NCBI GenBank assembly: GCA_033439795.1
Contig: JAUTDP010000007.1
Span: 2,976,001 to 3,040,000 of the forward strand
DNA length: 64,000 bases
Source: Sordaria brevicollis
Lineage: Eukaryota > Ascomycota > Sordariomycetes > Sordariales > Sordariaceae
Direction: 5' to 3'
A program made the position numbers and the translations under genes. Numbering within the stretch: the first letter of the stretch is position 1; every line of letters starts with the position of its first letter. The notes beneath the pieces were generated by a model that was not told where the DNA came from, made no database searches, and was given only the letters and a program-made list of their open reading frames with translations. Below, in pieces: positions 50,489-63,564 of the stretch.

Positions 50489-51464
50489 AGTTGGTTGTCG
50501 AGGCTCGGTAATGAGGTTTATGTTATATAGCCTTGGACCATTGGGAACTGGAAGAGTGTAACAATGATTAGCCATGTAACAATTTACCCTGTGAGAGAGA
50601 TCTTGAGGCGTGCCTTGATGGTTTATAAGTATCGCATCACTTTGCTTCCATCAAGAAGAGGTTGACTACATTCCGAAGATGAAAAAGATTCAGTATGTTC
50701 AAACCATCGCTTTATCGAACAACATACGGAATCAGCTCAAAGATTTCTCAATGATGAAAAATAAAGATATGGAAAAATTTGCAAATCGAAACAAGCATTA
50801 ATCTATTCGCTTATATCTGGCCCACGTATATACGCCATCTCTTCAAAGATACGCCCGCGAAACAAAGAAGAGCAGGCAGAGATTCCCTGTGAGCGTGGTC
50901 TGACCAACGAGGTCACCAATTCCCTCTGCAGATTAAGCCGCTTTCTCTTCACACTCATCTGGTGTTTCTTGACCGCTGATATACTTTTTCCTCCTTGACG
51001 CAAGGAGACCTCCGGGACTCATCCCTCATCGCGCACACATTGCGCCTGTCATCCATAATAACCCCTTGTTACCCGCGTAGTTGCAAAATGCTTTCCAGCT
51101 CCAATGCCGCCCTTTCCCATAACATCATTAAAGTATCATCTGAATCTTCCCTGAAGGACTGGGAATCCCATGACCAGTCCAATGTCCAATTATGACTTCC
51201 CGCAAAATCTCGTCCCGAATCTGTAAACCCAGTGATAAGAATACCTCCATTACAACTGTTCTCAACGGTTGGACATGTTCGCCCGGCTGCCTCGGAACGC
51301 GTATCAGACGTTCCCCAGGATGGCATGTAGGCGAAGGCGTGGGTATCCATCAAGACAAGGAGAAAAGCAACAAGGTCCAACAAGCAAGAGTGTTCATCAA
51401 TATCATTTCATACTCGGATAGAAGAAAAAGTCGTGACTCAAACATCCATTCTCGGTAGGCCGGC
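50489..51464. other. Convergent intergenic region, VMA21 / DUF2406 gene
   Basis: Just under 1 kb between two 3' ends. No gene, repeat or RNA was recognised. Confidence 0.45.
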
Positions 51465-53034
51465 CTACTTCTTCAGCTTGCGCGAAAACCAACTCTTGCG
51501 CTTCTCTGGGGCGCCTGGCCTTTCCGCTTGAAGGGTATCGTTCGTTGACTTCTTTTGGAGTGTCCGGGTGTCTTTCTGAGGCGGGGCAGGCGCAGCGACC
51601 GGTGCCACGCTGGGGTTCCCCTGATTATAACCATTGTTGTTGGCAAAGCCGGATGTGCCGTTCGGTTGGTAGTTGTTTGCTCCACCGCCGTTCATGCCCA
51701 TCGCGGGCTTCCCGTTGTACCCTACTGTGAAGGCCGATGGTGAATATTCGGTATTCTGGCTGAATCCTATTCCATAATCATTTGCTGGTTCCGACGGTCG
51801 CTTAGAGACTGGTCCTGCTTGAGCCCGTTCAACCGAGCTGTTGTCGCTACTAGTCGGATCGGTCTGATACCCCACCGGATCTGACGAGCCACTTCCAGAT
51901 GCCGAGGCAACGGTCTCGTACGAGCGATGGTTACTCGGGATCGGATAGTCGTTCGCGCTCTGCGACTGATATGGGGAGGAAAACTGCGGGTTGGGCATGA
52001 TTCGGGGATCACGACGTCTGCCTTGGTTCTGAGGCGGCGAGGAATACCCGCTGTTGTATCCTGACTGGTGGTCATAGTAATTGTCTCGTGGTGCTTGCCT
52101 CAGGTCATGCTGGCTGCCGTCCTGGCGGTTCGGGTACATTGTCGAAGCAGGTCGGCTGTTGTAGTAACCAGGGCCACCTTGTTCCGTTAGCATTCCCGTC
52201 TTCCTTGTCTTGGTAGGGGGAGCATTGGAGTTGGTCGTACTTGTTCCATAGTAACTGTTTCTTTTACTGTTGCTATTGCCCCACGTTGACTCTGAGTCTA
52301 TGAACACTATTAGTTTCAGACGAACTCATCCAGCTTGAGAGAAGCCAGTGCATACCTGAGCGGTAAACTGTTGACCTACGATTGCTGTAAGCTCCGTCAA
52401 TGGCAGCCTCGAAGCTGCGGATGGTGTCCAGTGGGCGTTCCCAACGACTGCGGGTGGGATTTGAGCGATCGGGGTCGGCTACACGAGAGGTCAGCATTGA
52501 GCCCAGACGATAACAGTGGTTTCCTAAGTGTGCCCGTTAGAAAACTTACAGATTGGGTTTCCAAAGGCATCTTTGTGCTGCATATTCCGCAGAGAAGCGA
52601 GTGATGACTTGACCTGCGCGGCCACCTCAGCTAATAGAGGTCAGCATGGAGCTCACTGCAAACAGGGCGAGGTAAACATAATGACTAATGCATGAGGCGA
52701 TGCATTTTGTCCCACGGTTGAACTTACATGGCTCTGCCTCGTTCATGGCTAAGGTAGGGTCGGCTTTGGTATGTAACCGTTTGGCGTCTTTCTCGGCACT
52801 GGTCTCGTGCAAGTCAAGCTTCTGGTCCTTGGAGTCGTGGGACTTGTCCGATCTGAAGCTGAAGGCTCTCGATTTGCGTTGGGAACTAGCTGGGCGTGTC
52901 TTTGTCTGGGTGGTGGTAGGAGCGGCGGGCGCTTGTGGGTGCTGGTACTGCTGGTATTGCTGTTGTCCCTGCAGTTGCGCCTGCTGTAGCTGGTGCGGGT
53001 TTGAAGTCGGAGGGTATCTGCTGGAAGTCGCCAT
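51465..53034 (-). CDS. DUF2406 family protein
   Basis: Four exons on the minus strand, 53034-52728, 52630-52550, 52478-52356 and 52297-51465, giving 447 residues. Donors GTAAGT, GTAAGT and GTATGC with phase-1 introns throughout rebuild one continuous frame. The N-terminus is Gln/Pro/Ala-rich (QQYQQYQHPQ). The conserved block at about residues 75-170 includes LHTKADPTLAMNEAEP, SLASLRNMQHKDAFGNPI and SNPTRSRWERPLDTIRSFEA, typical of DUF2406 proteins of fungi. The last 270 residues are low-complexity, rich in Asn, Gly, Ser, Tyr and Pro, and end in a basic RKSWFSRKLKK tail that could bind membrane. Yeast relatives are poorly characterised, with reports of plasma membrane or bud localisation. No function is claimed here. 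Confidence 0.88.
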
Positions 53035-55056
53035 CTTGGCTGACTGGGAGACGAGCGGGTTTTGATCTGTCTTCTAGGCAAAGCCCGGGGGTGCGGCGAG
53101 AGCGGTGGAGGCAGGGTCCGTGATGGGTCTGGGATGTCGATGCCCTGTCGATGTTGCAGATGGAGACAGGACCGTGATGGTTCTGATCGCGCGCAGGTTC
53201 AGATGGATCAGATGCCTGCTTATCGCAAGGGTTTTCGTCGAAACAATGTGCTTATCGGCAACAATAGCCGAGCCTAGAGCTACCTATCCAAAGTGGTGTT
53301 GCACGAAGCAGATAGGTGAGAAGCAGCGACAGAGAGGTTCAGATAGCGCCCAGAGAGCGGTTGTTGTGGACTGCGACCGATGGAGAGTGGACCGGCGTGG
53401 ATAGATACCCCTGGTGGTTGCCCTGGGTGTTTTGTGTTGGCGGGCTGGGATCCGCGATCTTGGTGTCGCAGACTCTTTTAAAATCAGGGAAAGTGTGTCC
53501 TGGCACGCCCGGGTGGCTGGGGTGAGAAGCGGATGTTGTTGGGTGCTGCGCCTGGTTCGCTGGAAAATCGGACAAATCGTCGGCCACAACGCAGAAGGCT
53601 CAAGGCACCAGCAAAGCAAAGTCGCTAACCAAAACTCGGCGCTGCGTTTTCTTTTTTCTTTCGGTTTTCCTGCGACGGTCGGCTCCGCTGCAATTGCGTC
53701 GATGGCGCGCGGCGTGTCTGGAGCGACGACAATTCCCAACGTTCAAAATATCGAAATGAGATCGATTTCTTCGGTAACCTTTCCGGCTTCACGCCCCTTG
53801 TTTGATTGACCCGATTTAGTATGTGAAGGCGCGACGATCTGAAGGCGATCCGTAGGGAGGTCTCTCCACTCTGGGACGCAAAAGGAACAACCGACAGATA
53901 CAGTTGCGGGGGAGCGACAGACAGGCCTGGGACCGGGGTTCAGGTTATTGGTGAGGTGATGTTCGGAATGGCAGGGTTGCGACGTTCGATGGGTGGAGAT
54001 TGACGCTGACGTCAGGGAAGAACGATCCACAAAAGCGAAGGCAATGTGCGTTGATTGGCGGCTACGTTTATCAAAAATCTTCGCCAGCTGCTGACTCTGC
54101 GGCCGTCGTCTCGAAAATCTGTTTCGTCTTGTTCTGTGTGAAGATCGGACCTAATGCTTGGGGGGTGCCAATATCGATGGTCGTGCGAGAGTTCTTCTTT
54201 CGGGAATTGATGAAGGACTGACGTTGACCAGATGCGAGGTCGTGTGTTAGCGAAAGGATTCCCCCAGAGCTCGATAGTTATCGAAGGGGCGGGAGCGGCA
54301 GATAATAAGGCGAATTGACCTCGCTCGACGCATGAGGAAGAAAAGAATCGGGTCTTGCACAAGGGAGGGGCGCTGCTTAATACGACCGGCAGGGGGTGAC
54401 TTACCCTTTTCCAGCGATCCCGGTCAGCGGTCCCGTGCAGCGAAAAAAAGTTGCTTGGAGAATCTTCGTGAACCGGACCTGGAAAAAAGTTCGAGACTTG
54501 CAAATAGGAATGCGAGGACGCCGGTAAACCCGCAGCAGCCGATAACGAGGAATGCCCAGCTTAAAGAAACCAAACAAGCCACAATCAAAGACAGCGTGGG
54601 AATGCTTGAGTCAGAGTTTCTGGTTCAATAAACATAAACGCAGATATCCAAACCGCGGCATCCAAAAGTTTCAGAAGCCAAGAAAAAGTGGGTAAAAAGC
54701 CGCGGATGCTTCACGATCAAGAATGATTCGATCCCGGATGGAGGTGAGGAGATGGACAAGGAGCGACAAGGGCCGACAAGGAGGCCGCGTGGTGTGCGAG
54801 GTGTTTCGTGGAGCCACCCATTGATTCGCAAGCGGAACTTTGAGCTTTTCGGATTCCCGTCGCGCCGCTGAATTCCGTTGGAATGAAGCACAGCGGGATA
54901 CGGTCTTTTTTTAGGGTTCCCTACCTGAATGGACACATCGGCAAGTCTTTGACACCCGACAAGCGGCGACGGCAAGCATGAAGGGTACCTGCGTCCCGTC
55001 TCGAGAGCCGGAAAAGGGCGTCTTTCTCAGCTGGGATGTCCAACCCAGGTCACGAT
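53035..55056. other. Intergenic region upstream of the DUF2406 gene
   Basis: About 2 kb up to the PIF/Harbinger insertion, holding the promoter and 5' leader of the DUF2406 gene. A minus-strand frame at 53284-53739 (151 codons) has no family features and is probably chance. Nothing else is supported. Confidence 0.45.
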
Positions 55057-55059
55057 AAT

Positions 55060-55093
55060 GGGCCTGTTTGGTTCAACCAGCATTTTTCGTTTT
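55060..55093 (+). repeat. Left TIR of the PIF/Harbinger element
   Basis: 34 bp identical to the reverse complement of 59719-59752. Preceded by the AAT duplication. Confidence 0.95.
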
Positions 55094-55949
55094 GCTAGAT
55101 TACAGGGGGGTAGAGAGGTACAAAGAGGAATCTGCAGTGTGTAACAGGGATTAGGTAGCTTTTTGCTTCTTTTCTTACTACATAGTGGCGCCTATAAGGT
55201 CTAGTAAGCGAAGCCATACAATCGAAGTCTACAACAAATCGAGATCCTTAGCAATAAATTCGATGTAACTTCGTTTTGTAAAACCATAGAGCCGTAATTA
55301 CTATAACGGGCTCGATATTGAAGCTATTCACAAGCGGGGACATTATTTCGATAACTAGGAGGCTTATCTACGCACTGGTATATCTACTATTTTTTTTCTA
55401 GGTATAATTATTAATCTAGGTGAGCGCGGAGACTTTAGGGGTAAAAGGGGGATATTAATAAAAGTATAAATAATAGTCTACTATAATAATTGTTATAAAC
55501 GAGCAAACTGTAGTAATTATACTTTTAATCTATATTATTATTTATAATAATAGAAGAGTATATAAAACGGCCAATAGGGAGTGTAATAAAATATAGTCGA
55601 ATATACCTAATTAAGTACGAGTATACCCAATCGAGTAGAGTCGAATAGAATAGAATAGAATTAGGTATAAATATAGGCATCAATTCTATGCTCTTATCAA
55701 TTCGAATCCTCTATCGATAATAGTCTCCTCTCCTCTATTATTTACTCTATTATTTACTTTACCTCCTTATTATTACCGTTACTATATCTTCCCGCCGTAT
55801 TAATATCGCTAACCTTATTAACGACGTCGACGATAACGTTTTTAATTTTAATAAATTTATTAATAGCTAATTTAATAACCGTTCGGTCTACTTAAAAATA
55901 TTAATATTCCTAACTCCGCTTCCTACCTATAATAATACCCAAAAGTATA

Positions 55950-57100
55950 ATATTACCGCTATATAAGCAACGCCTCTTTTATATAACCCTCTTCCCTCTA
56001 CCCAACCTTCCTAACTTATTATACCGTATATACTACGGCCTAACCGGGTTTAGCCGCCGCCGCCGATTATTCCGCGCCGTATTAGTACTAGAGTTACCTA
56101 AGGAACCCGAAAAAACCCGGGGGTCTTCGTAGTGCCGGCTTCGATTAATTATCTAATTATTATTATCCCCTTACCCAATTAGGACGCTATTAACGTACCC
56201 GCATCTAATATTATTCGAGCGCCCTCTTTTACCCGTACCCGTATTAATATTAACAAGGGCGTAATATTACTACCCTCTACCCCTATTAAAGAGGATAAAG
56301 ATAATAATAATAAACTTAATACCCTAATTAATACTAACAACGAATTCCCCCTTATCGAAGAATTAAGAGTACTAAAGTAGACCGTTAATTAAACTAAATT
56401 ATTCGTTACCTTCTTAATAAAAGTATAAAAGAAATTACCGTTATTAAAGGGTTTTAAAAGTAAATTCTTAATTAAAGTTTTCGATAACGTTAATAATAAA
56501 CTACGGGTAAAATACCTTAATTAGAATTAAATTCGTAAACGTTATCGTAACCGATAAAATATATTAAAAATTAATTATCGATTATAATTAACTTTTATAA
56601 ATAAATTAAGAATATTATTTAACGAATCGATTAATTTATTTAATACCTATCGAAATATTTAGGATTCCTTTTTAATTAACCGACTAAAAATAACCTAATT
56701 GAAAATTACCCCGTTAAAATATTATAATAAAATAACTTTACTATTTGCGATTAATTACGCAATTAATAAGTATATCATCGATATAAACGAACGGTTGAAG
56801 CGGTATATAATATAGAAACAACCATTGGTCGTTAAGAAGAAGGGTACGTTATACAAAAATTTTCATATTAGAAAGTAGGTAAAGCGTAGTAAGACTACTA
56901 CCTTTAACGATAATAAGATTAATAAGGCCGAATTGGATATAAATAACGTCGATAGCGACGACGACGAAGAAAAGGAAAAGGTCGAAATTACCCGGTTAAT
57001 AAAGAAGAAAATAATTTATACCGCCAATATAAATCGTTTTATTTCTTTTATTAACATCGGGTTTAAAGCGTTTATTTAAGGATTCGAATCCTTTCCTATT
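55950..57100 (+). pseudogene. RIP-degraded Myb/SANT-like partner gene of the PIF/Harbinger element
   Basis: Plus-strand reading through stops gives a Pro/Thr-rich N-terminal part and an acidic stretch. A helical segment at about 56440-56760 follows (FKSEFLIKVFDNVNNKLRVK, then QIRKRYRN, stop, NILKINYRL), resembling the Myb/SANT-like domain. A Lys-rich tail with a DDDEEKEK stretch comes at about 56950. In this superfamily the second protein helps nuclear import and DNA binding of the transposase. Exact ends cannot be set because the start and stop are mutated. Confidence 0.65.
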
Positions 57101-57600
57101 TAATTGAATATCGCTAAATCTTTACAATCGCGCCCTTTATTTAATCCTACTTCTTCGAACTTTTCCTAAACGATATTAACGTTAACCGTTTCCCCTTTAA
57201 AGAAAATAAAGGGGGATAAAAAGTAATAATTAATTATAAAATTAAAGAAGGATCTAGCGTATACGATTACTTTTATTAAAGTACTAAAAATAAGAGGGTT
57301 ATTAATTAAATAATTATTAAGATTCGTACCCGAATTAGAGAAAAAGGATAACGCGCTAGTACTTATATCGTAAAATTAATTATTATTTTTTTTTTTATAG
57401 GAAATATTTTATTATTTTAATACTATTAAATAACTTTAATTAATACGGTTATAATGCTCTTATTCTCGTATTCGTACGTATTATAATAGTAAAATTATAT
57501 CGTAATAAATATTTATTATAATTCGACGCGTTATTATTATTATTGGGAGATATAATAACTTTACTATTTTTTTTTCGAAAATCTCTAAATTTAAATATAT

Positions 57601-57765
57601 AAAGTAACTACTCTATTACCCTATAAAGTAGGCTCTAGTAACTAATTTTACTACCTTATAAGGTAGGCTCTAGTAGCTAGTCTTACTACCCTATAAGGTG
57701 GGCTCTAATAATTAATCTTATTACCTTATAAAGTAGGCTCTAGTAGCTAATCTAATAAATCGAAA
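57601..57765 (+). repeat. 35-bp tandem repeat, about four copies
   Basis: The motif TAGGCTCTAGTAGCTAATCT recurs with a GGCTC core at 57631, 57666, 57701 and 57736, an exact 35-bp period, each unit ending TACC(C/T)TATAA(A/G)G. It lies between the converging degraded genes of the PIF/Harbinger element. Copies differ mainly by transitions. Confidence 0.9.
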
Positions 57766-58204
57766 AAAATCCAATAAGACTAGTAAAAAAATCCAATATA
57801 TTAGGCACTCGAACGCCCGCTAATATAGAATTATAAGGTAAATACCTTCTAACGGAAAAGTATATACCCTAACCCTAGGCAGTTGGTCGATATTATAATA
57901 ATAATTATTCTTCTAATTTAATTCTAAAAATAATATAACCGGTATTAATCGATTTAGAATAATTTAACGAATAAAATAATATAGTTATATTAAAATTTAG
58001 ATAAAATATAATATTATAACTATTATTATAAAAAATTACCTCTACGGTACTTACCCTACTTATTTAGTGCGCTTTATTTCAACGCGGTAGGCGTATTCTA
58101 CCCGCCGCTAATTAATATATATAATCTATATACATTAGGCAAAAGTATTCCTAAACCCTACTATCCGTTAATTTTATTTAATATTTACATTAATTATAAC
58201 TTTA

Positions 58205-58238
<34 letters not shown>
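58205..58238 (+). repeat. (ATT)n microsatellite
   Basis: About eleven ATT/TTA units in a row inside the PIF/Harbinger element. Confidence 0.9.
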
Positions 58239-58239
<1 letters not shown>

Positions 58240-58289
58240 ACTACGTTACTTTACTCCTACATTATTACTATCTTCGTCGTCGCTTTTAT

Positions 58290-59300
58290 TAAGAACCGGT
58301 CTATTTAGGTCGTTATACGCAATTTAATTATAAAGAGCGGTAACCGCGAAGATAATATCAATTTATATTTCGATACTATATTCGAGTACCATCGACCTTA
58401 CTACCTTCTACCTCTTTTTTAATATACCAATAAATACCTCTACTTTAATACAATATTTCGAATACTTTAGATTAAATAACTCCTTTCGATTTTTCGGTCG
58501 ACTAATACTACGTTCCTATTTAAAAAGATAATATCGGGTAATTGGGTATAATATTATAATACCCCGCGTTATATAATACTTTATATTAATAAAGTAGAAT
58601 TTACCCTCTAATATTACGAATTAATTATTATCGAATATTAACTATATTATTCTAAAATTATATATAGAACCTTCGCCTCCTAGTAGAATATACGTAAAAA
58701 GTTTATCCAAACCGACGGCGATTATAATATTTTAGTATATAAACCTTTTATAGCTACGCTATACCTCTACCGCATTAACTTTTATCTTTTTTATACGTGC
58801 GTAAATAAAGGTCCTATTAATTATACCTAAATAGTCCCTAAAATATAGCGCCGACGCCGCGTTCCTTAAATCGTATACAATATTTAAGGTAGGGAGTTTA
58901 ACGACCGTATAGTATAATTAAACTATAATATTAAAAATCTTATAAAAATTACGGCTAATAGTTTCGGTATTATAACCAAATCGATAAGCGGCTTCCTATT
59001 ATATTTTATTATAACTATAAATATATAAAAAGGTTATAAATTTCTATTCGAAAAATATCTATTTTATACTACGTATAATAGTATTTTGGGATATCTATTC
59101 GATTAATTTTATAAAGGGGTAGTATTATATACGGTAGAAATTAAGTAATTTATCTTTTCGATTAAGATAGAGGGTATTACGAATAACCCTCTTACCCTCT
59201 TTTATATCCGTATAGACCGATCGATATATTACTTTATTATTACCGCAGCGGTATATAATTTAGGTAATAGCGGTAATTACTAAAAGGATAATAAGAATAA
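58290..59300 (-). pseudogene. RIP-degraded PIF/Harbinger DDE transposase
   Basis: Minus-strand reading recovers the domain in order: AAYRFGYNTETISRNFYKIF, RDYLGIINRTFIYARI (first catalytic block, near 58790-58835, with its Asp now Asn), FTYILLGGEGSIYNFRII (second block), ITRGIIILYPITRYYL, RPKNRKELFNLKYSKYCIKV and a final LYNQIAYNDL. Blocks, spacing and orientation agree with HARBI1-like DDE transposases. The few stops are TAA/TAG positions consistent with C-to-T or G-to-A change. Confidence 0.88.
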
Positions 59301-59718
59301 ATATAATAATACGTCGTCGAATAGGATTTATATTATAATATTTTATTTTATTAAATATTTATAGTAAAATAGAAATTAAGGAGAGGGGAACCGTATATTA
59401 TAATTTCAATCTAGTATACTCTCGAATATATTCGAGACTAATTAATACCCTTATTAATTAATAATACGCGGCTATCTTTACGGTCTAGAGCGTTAAGATA
59501 GAAAATAGTAAAATATAGTATTATTATACCCGATTAGGAAGTTTGTAAATACTTATATAAGCGCTTATAAACTATGGTAGGGGAGGTATAGCTAAGAACT
59601 TGATGTATTTCAATTATAGGGGGGTTATAGGGGGGTTACAGGGGGTAAAGGAGGTCCGACGTCGGTCGTTGGCTGAGATTTGCCATTTACTACTTTGTAG
59701 GGGTACTTTTCCCATATA

Positions 59719-59752
59719 AAAACGAAAAATGCTGGTTGAACCAAACAGGCCC
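59719..59752 (-). repeat. Right TIR of the PIF/Harbinger element
   Basis: Perfect partner of the left TIR, followed by AAT. Just inside lie several GGGGGGTTA-like direct repeats (about 59619-59646). Confidence 0.95.
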
Positions 59753-59755
59753 AAT

Positions 59756-62700
59756 CTCTCTGGAACTGAGATACACGCGAACGTTGTCCCAGGGCAACAC
59801 AGGCGCTGCTGCTACCCATCCAGCCATTACGATGGCTTGTCTGAGATGATAATCGATAGTCTCCAGCGAGTCTGTTTTGTAATGCTGGAACATCGAAACC
59901 CGAATCGGCAACTTTCCCACAAACGGTCCGCGCTACCTGCTGCGCCCACTGATGAACACGAGATGGCGAAAGATGCCGCGTCACCTTTCAGATGATCCAT
60001 CGAAGCTTGTTGGCTCATCTACTCGCCCATCCAGTTTTTCAACCAAAGTACACGGCCCACGACCACATGCTTTCGAAACACATATTACACACCTTTCACC
60101 TCCTGTGAGGTATATGAACGGCAGATCTCGAAGAATGCCCCATCAGAAATCTCCAAGTCGTCGGTCTGTTGATGATGTGCAGGTTATCCCAAAACTTGCC
60201 CCATCAAACAATATGTCTGTGTTATACGCACATCGCATTGCCCGCAATTGTGAATCTCGATTTGTCGAGAGTATTCACTAACATGCATCCGTACCTGAAT
60301 TGAGGAGCCAGGCACACCCATAGAACGTTGCTACCCACGCCTTGGTAAATACGAGCTTGCTGACCTGCAGCGTAGCAGATCAGAGTAGTATCAGTGAGGC
60401 ACCAGGAACTTGAAGCATCCACCACTTTTCGGAGAAGACTTCCTGTCCGTCACAAACGCACACAAGATTGGCGTTGTGATCGGTGGTTTGATAACCCAAC
60501 CGTGACGCTTGTTGTCCTAAAAGACCAACTTTCTGGTGCTCTTGTGAATTTTCAATATGATGCAAATTAACATGTCCTTTTGTCTTTGCACTACCCCAAG
60601 GTAGAAGCTGAGGAACGACTTTTTTGAGAACCTGCTTTTTCCTTGTCCCACGCAAGCCACGATCACCACTTTACCTACTCGCCTCCAAAGTAATGGATTT
60701 GAACTCGCCGTCAACACTCGGTGCGTTACGCCAATTAACCTACCCGGTGTCTTACATGAACCATGGATTTCGGTTTTGTCCCTGCTGCCGGTTTCTGTGC
60801 ATCTTGAGAAGCATCCTATGTGCCGTGTCTGTAACACATCCATCTGTCACGATTTCTTCGAGGGGACGAGAACTCTAGAACTTGGCCCGGAAGTTGGCCA
60901 GTTACTTTCATCTTTCTCCATGCATAGGCAAGGGGCATATCGCCAGTGAGCCAGCAAAGTGTCCGGTGTATATCATGCAAGAAAGGGTGGGATATTTTTG
61001 GTTGTCACGTATCGTGATCTGCCACGATCAAAAGATGTTTTGAAAACGAATTGAACCAGGGAAATTCACCATCCCCCCGCCATTCCAAAACCCACCCAAG
61101 TTCTTTGTTTGGCTGGCTAAAGTTCCCGTGTCAGTCCCAAGCGGATGGAAACCCGACTTTCTGCTCTCTTTTGTCTATGCATTCCATTTCCGAAAACGTG
61201 AAGTTCGCTGGCTTGAAGCTTGGCTTTCAGCAGGACAGGCATCATGATAAACGACCAAGACCACGGTTGGGTCCCATCCTGCTGGTTCGAGCTCCCCCCG
61301 GGGGGCCGACGCTCGATTCGCTCCACATTCTCCGGATTGATCAGCTCTCGCGTTGGAGGGCTTGGCAACGGTCGTGTCTGGACTTCTTAGCGTGGTTCAC
61401 GATAATCGATAAGGATGGAGACTGTTGTTGTTGTTGTTGTCAGGGGGCATTGTTTACTTTCTTATCAGGAGAACATCATCGTCGCCAAAGGTAACGCTTC
61501 AGTTGGGATTCATTTACCATGCTTTCACTGTTACACAACGTGTATACACACAACCGGTTACCTGCATTTGTTTTCGGGAATTTTGGTAAAACTGACCCGA
61601 CAAACTGCTGGTGCTCTTCTTTATTTATCTGACACTTGTAAATCGGCATAGTGGCTTGAGCCTGGGTTCACAAATCTCCACCTGCTTTGTCGCCTTGACA
61701 ACCGGCTTGATGTTGACCACTGAGGCATCTTCGTAGAACACCTCCACCCTGCATCCCACGAGTTGACATCAAAACGCGGCTAGATCACAAGCTTCTATTC
61801 CCACAAGAAATTGAACCCTCCAAGCGCCTATGAGGTGACGATGGTCATTTGCAATGACAGTAACGGAAGCGCCAAAACAACGGTTCGAAAGGAGATCCAC
61901 TGACATTCCGGCGCGGCTCGCTTTCAAGAAGGCATGAACGGATGCCCCTCACATGAACCACATCGACAGATGCCCAAATGCCCAGTCCATTCCTATTTTC
62001 CCGGCGTGGCATCCGGAGCTCAACAGAGGCCGAACTACCGCAAATGTCTCCCACGCGCCCATACACCTGGATACCTGGTCGAATCGGCGATTGTGCCGAT
62101 CCGGTTCTTCCGTGTCGCATTGAGATGGTTGAATAGACCTCCCCGGCCGGACCGAGTGGACATCGAACCCAGACTATCCTCCCAAAGCAGATGCTGTCAT
62201 CTAGATAAGCGTTGCTGGCGCCATTTCTCCAAGTCCATGAGGGTTCATACAACTTTTATTTGTTTGGTCGCCCGGTTCGTCCTTGCCGCGTTATTCAATG
62301 AGTGGCGCCCTCAACGGCGGAGTCGGTAGTGCGTACACCATTTCCCGAGGCCTCGTTATGTTTATTAGAATCGGTTGACGTGTGCAGAACTTGTCGTGGG
62401 TTTTTATGTTGCGTATGCGGGGCGGCCAAGGGGGGAGGGGGGGCGGGGGGCTTTGATGGTGAGGGGTGACTTGTTGCATCGATGCGTGGGCGTGGATGTT
62501 GGGGCATGTAGATGATCTCGATCGGAAAATAGAGTGCTTGTATGATGCTGACCTGTGAGTCCTGTCAGTCCCTTTGTTCAATTTTTTTCACGATGTGATC
62601 TCCAGCGTTAAATTCGACTTTGGGTATGTGAGCTAGTGGTAGTAGCAAATCGCCCATGTTGGTAGGTTCGCTCTCCTCATAGTCACACGCAGTATCTTAT

Positions 62701-63564
62701 AAGACGATATCCTCCATGTAGACTAAGAGTAAAGACATCTATCATCGGCCGCGCTTCGCCCTTGAAACCCTGACCACCTGCCCAGCGTTGGATCGGTCAT
62801 GCTCAGGTCTTGTGCAAGAAGACAGATATATATTCGTCCCTTCCCCCAACTAGCAAATTATACCCAACCCATGCCCAAGTCTGTTGGTGCTTGAAGTCCA
62901 TAATTTGACCGAACAAGGGGATCCAATCGATGTCTGAAGCTAAGTGGTGCGACATGTTCTCAAGTTGTCTAGGAACAAGACCTAGATGTCCATCGTTATG
63001 AACTCTTCTGGATCGACAGTGTTGGTCTTGCTGGTGTACGACGCGCGATTGCTGATTGGTAGGGAGACACAACATAAGGGATTCGAATGGCACGGACACA
63101 CGGATATGGAGCAGTCGATATGAGTGCCATCAAGGTTCTCATGAAACGCAGAACTGACGTTGCGGGGCGCACACTCGGCATGAATCCTGGGAATATTGTT
63201 AACCAAAATGACAGCATTCAAGGGTCAGTTCATGGTTTTGGGTAGCAAAAGCGTGGCTATTGTGATTGAGGGGGCCTGTTAAATATTAGCCCAGGCTGGC
63301 TTTGCTTGATTTGTGACATGAGAAGACTCTCGTCTCCTCCCCATTGCGCCGTTTCATGAACTACTCCGTCGATGAAGCATTCGTCTCGCACCCAGCAGAA
63401 AACTGCGGGATCCTCAATCGCAATTGTTTGGCATGTCTCTTTTTTGGTAATGCCTTTGATTTTGAATGCTAGAAGCAAGGCCCGTTTGCCGATCCTTGCT
63501 AGTCCCTGATGCACCGAAATCATAAACCACCTTTACCACCCAACTCCGGCAAGACCCGTTCCCT
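59756..63564. other. Gene-free region between the PIF/Harbinger element and eL33
   Basis: About 3.8 kb of normal composition without a supported gene. It includes a TGTTGTTGTTGTTGTTGTC run at about 61423-61441 and a G-rich tract at about 62425-62450. The 135-codon minus-strand frame at 61845-62252 has no family resemblance. The right end must hold the 3' untranslated region of eL33. Confidence 0.5.

Larger units (their letters stand above)
55060..59752. mobile_element. PIF/Harbinger DNA transposon, two-gene, RIP-mutated
   Basis: Perfect 34-bp terminal inverted repeats (55060-55093 and 59719-59752) start GGGCCTGTTTGGTTCAACCA, the GGGCCTGTTTGG-type end seen in PIF/Harbinger and Tourist elements. 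A 3-bp duplication AAT flanks it (55057-55059 and 59753-59755). Inside are a degraded Myb/SANT-like gene on the plus strand and a degraded DDE transposase on the minus strand, the classic two-gene plan. The body is AT-rich with CpA/TpG depleted, while the terminal repeats and about 100 bp beside them are not. Length 4.7 kb. It is inactive. Confidence 0.92.

Noticed and set aside
53284..53739. A 151-codon minus-strand frame upstream of the DUF2406 gene
   Set aside because: Amino-acid content is irregular and it overlaps other chance frames; more likely promoter or 5' leader.
57601..57765. CRISPR-like array
   Set aside because: The 35-bp units abut with no unique spacers; it is a plain tandem repeat in a eukaryotic transposon.
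60640..60730. Possible tRNA on the minus strand (GAGTTCAAATCC near a TTAATTGG D-loop-like stretch)
   Set aside because: The arms do not pair into a proper acceptor or anticodon stem and the anticodon loop would have eight bases.
61845..62252. A 135-codon minus-strand frame
   Set aside because: No family resemblance, no membrane or signal features, and overlapped by equally long frames on the other strand.
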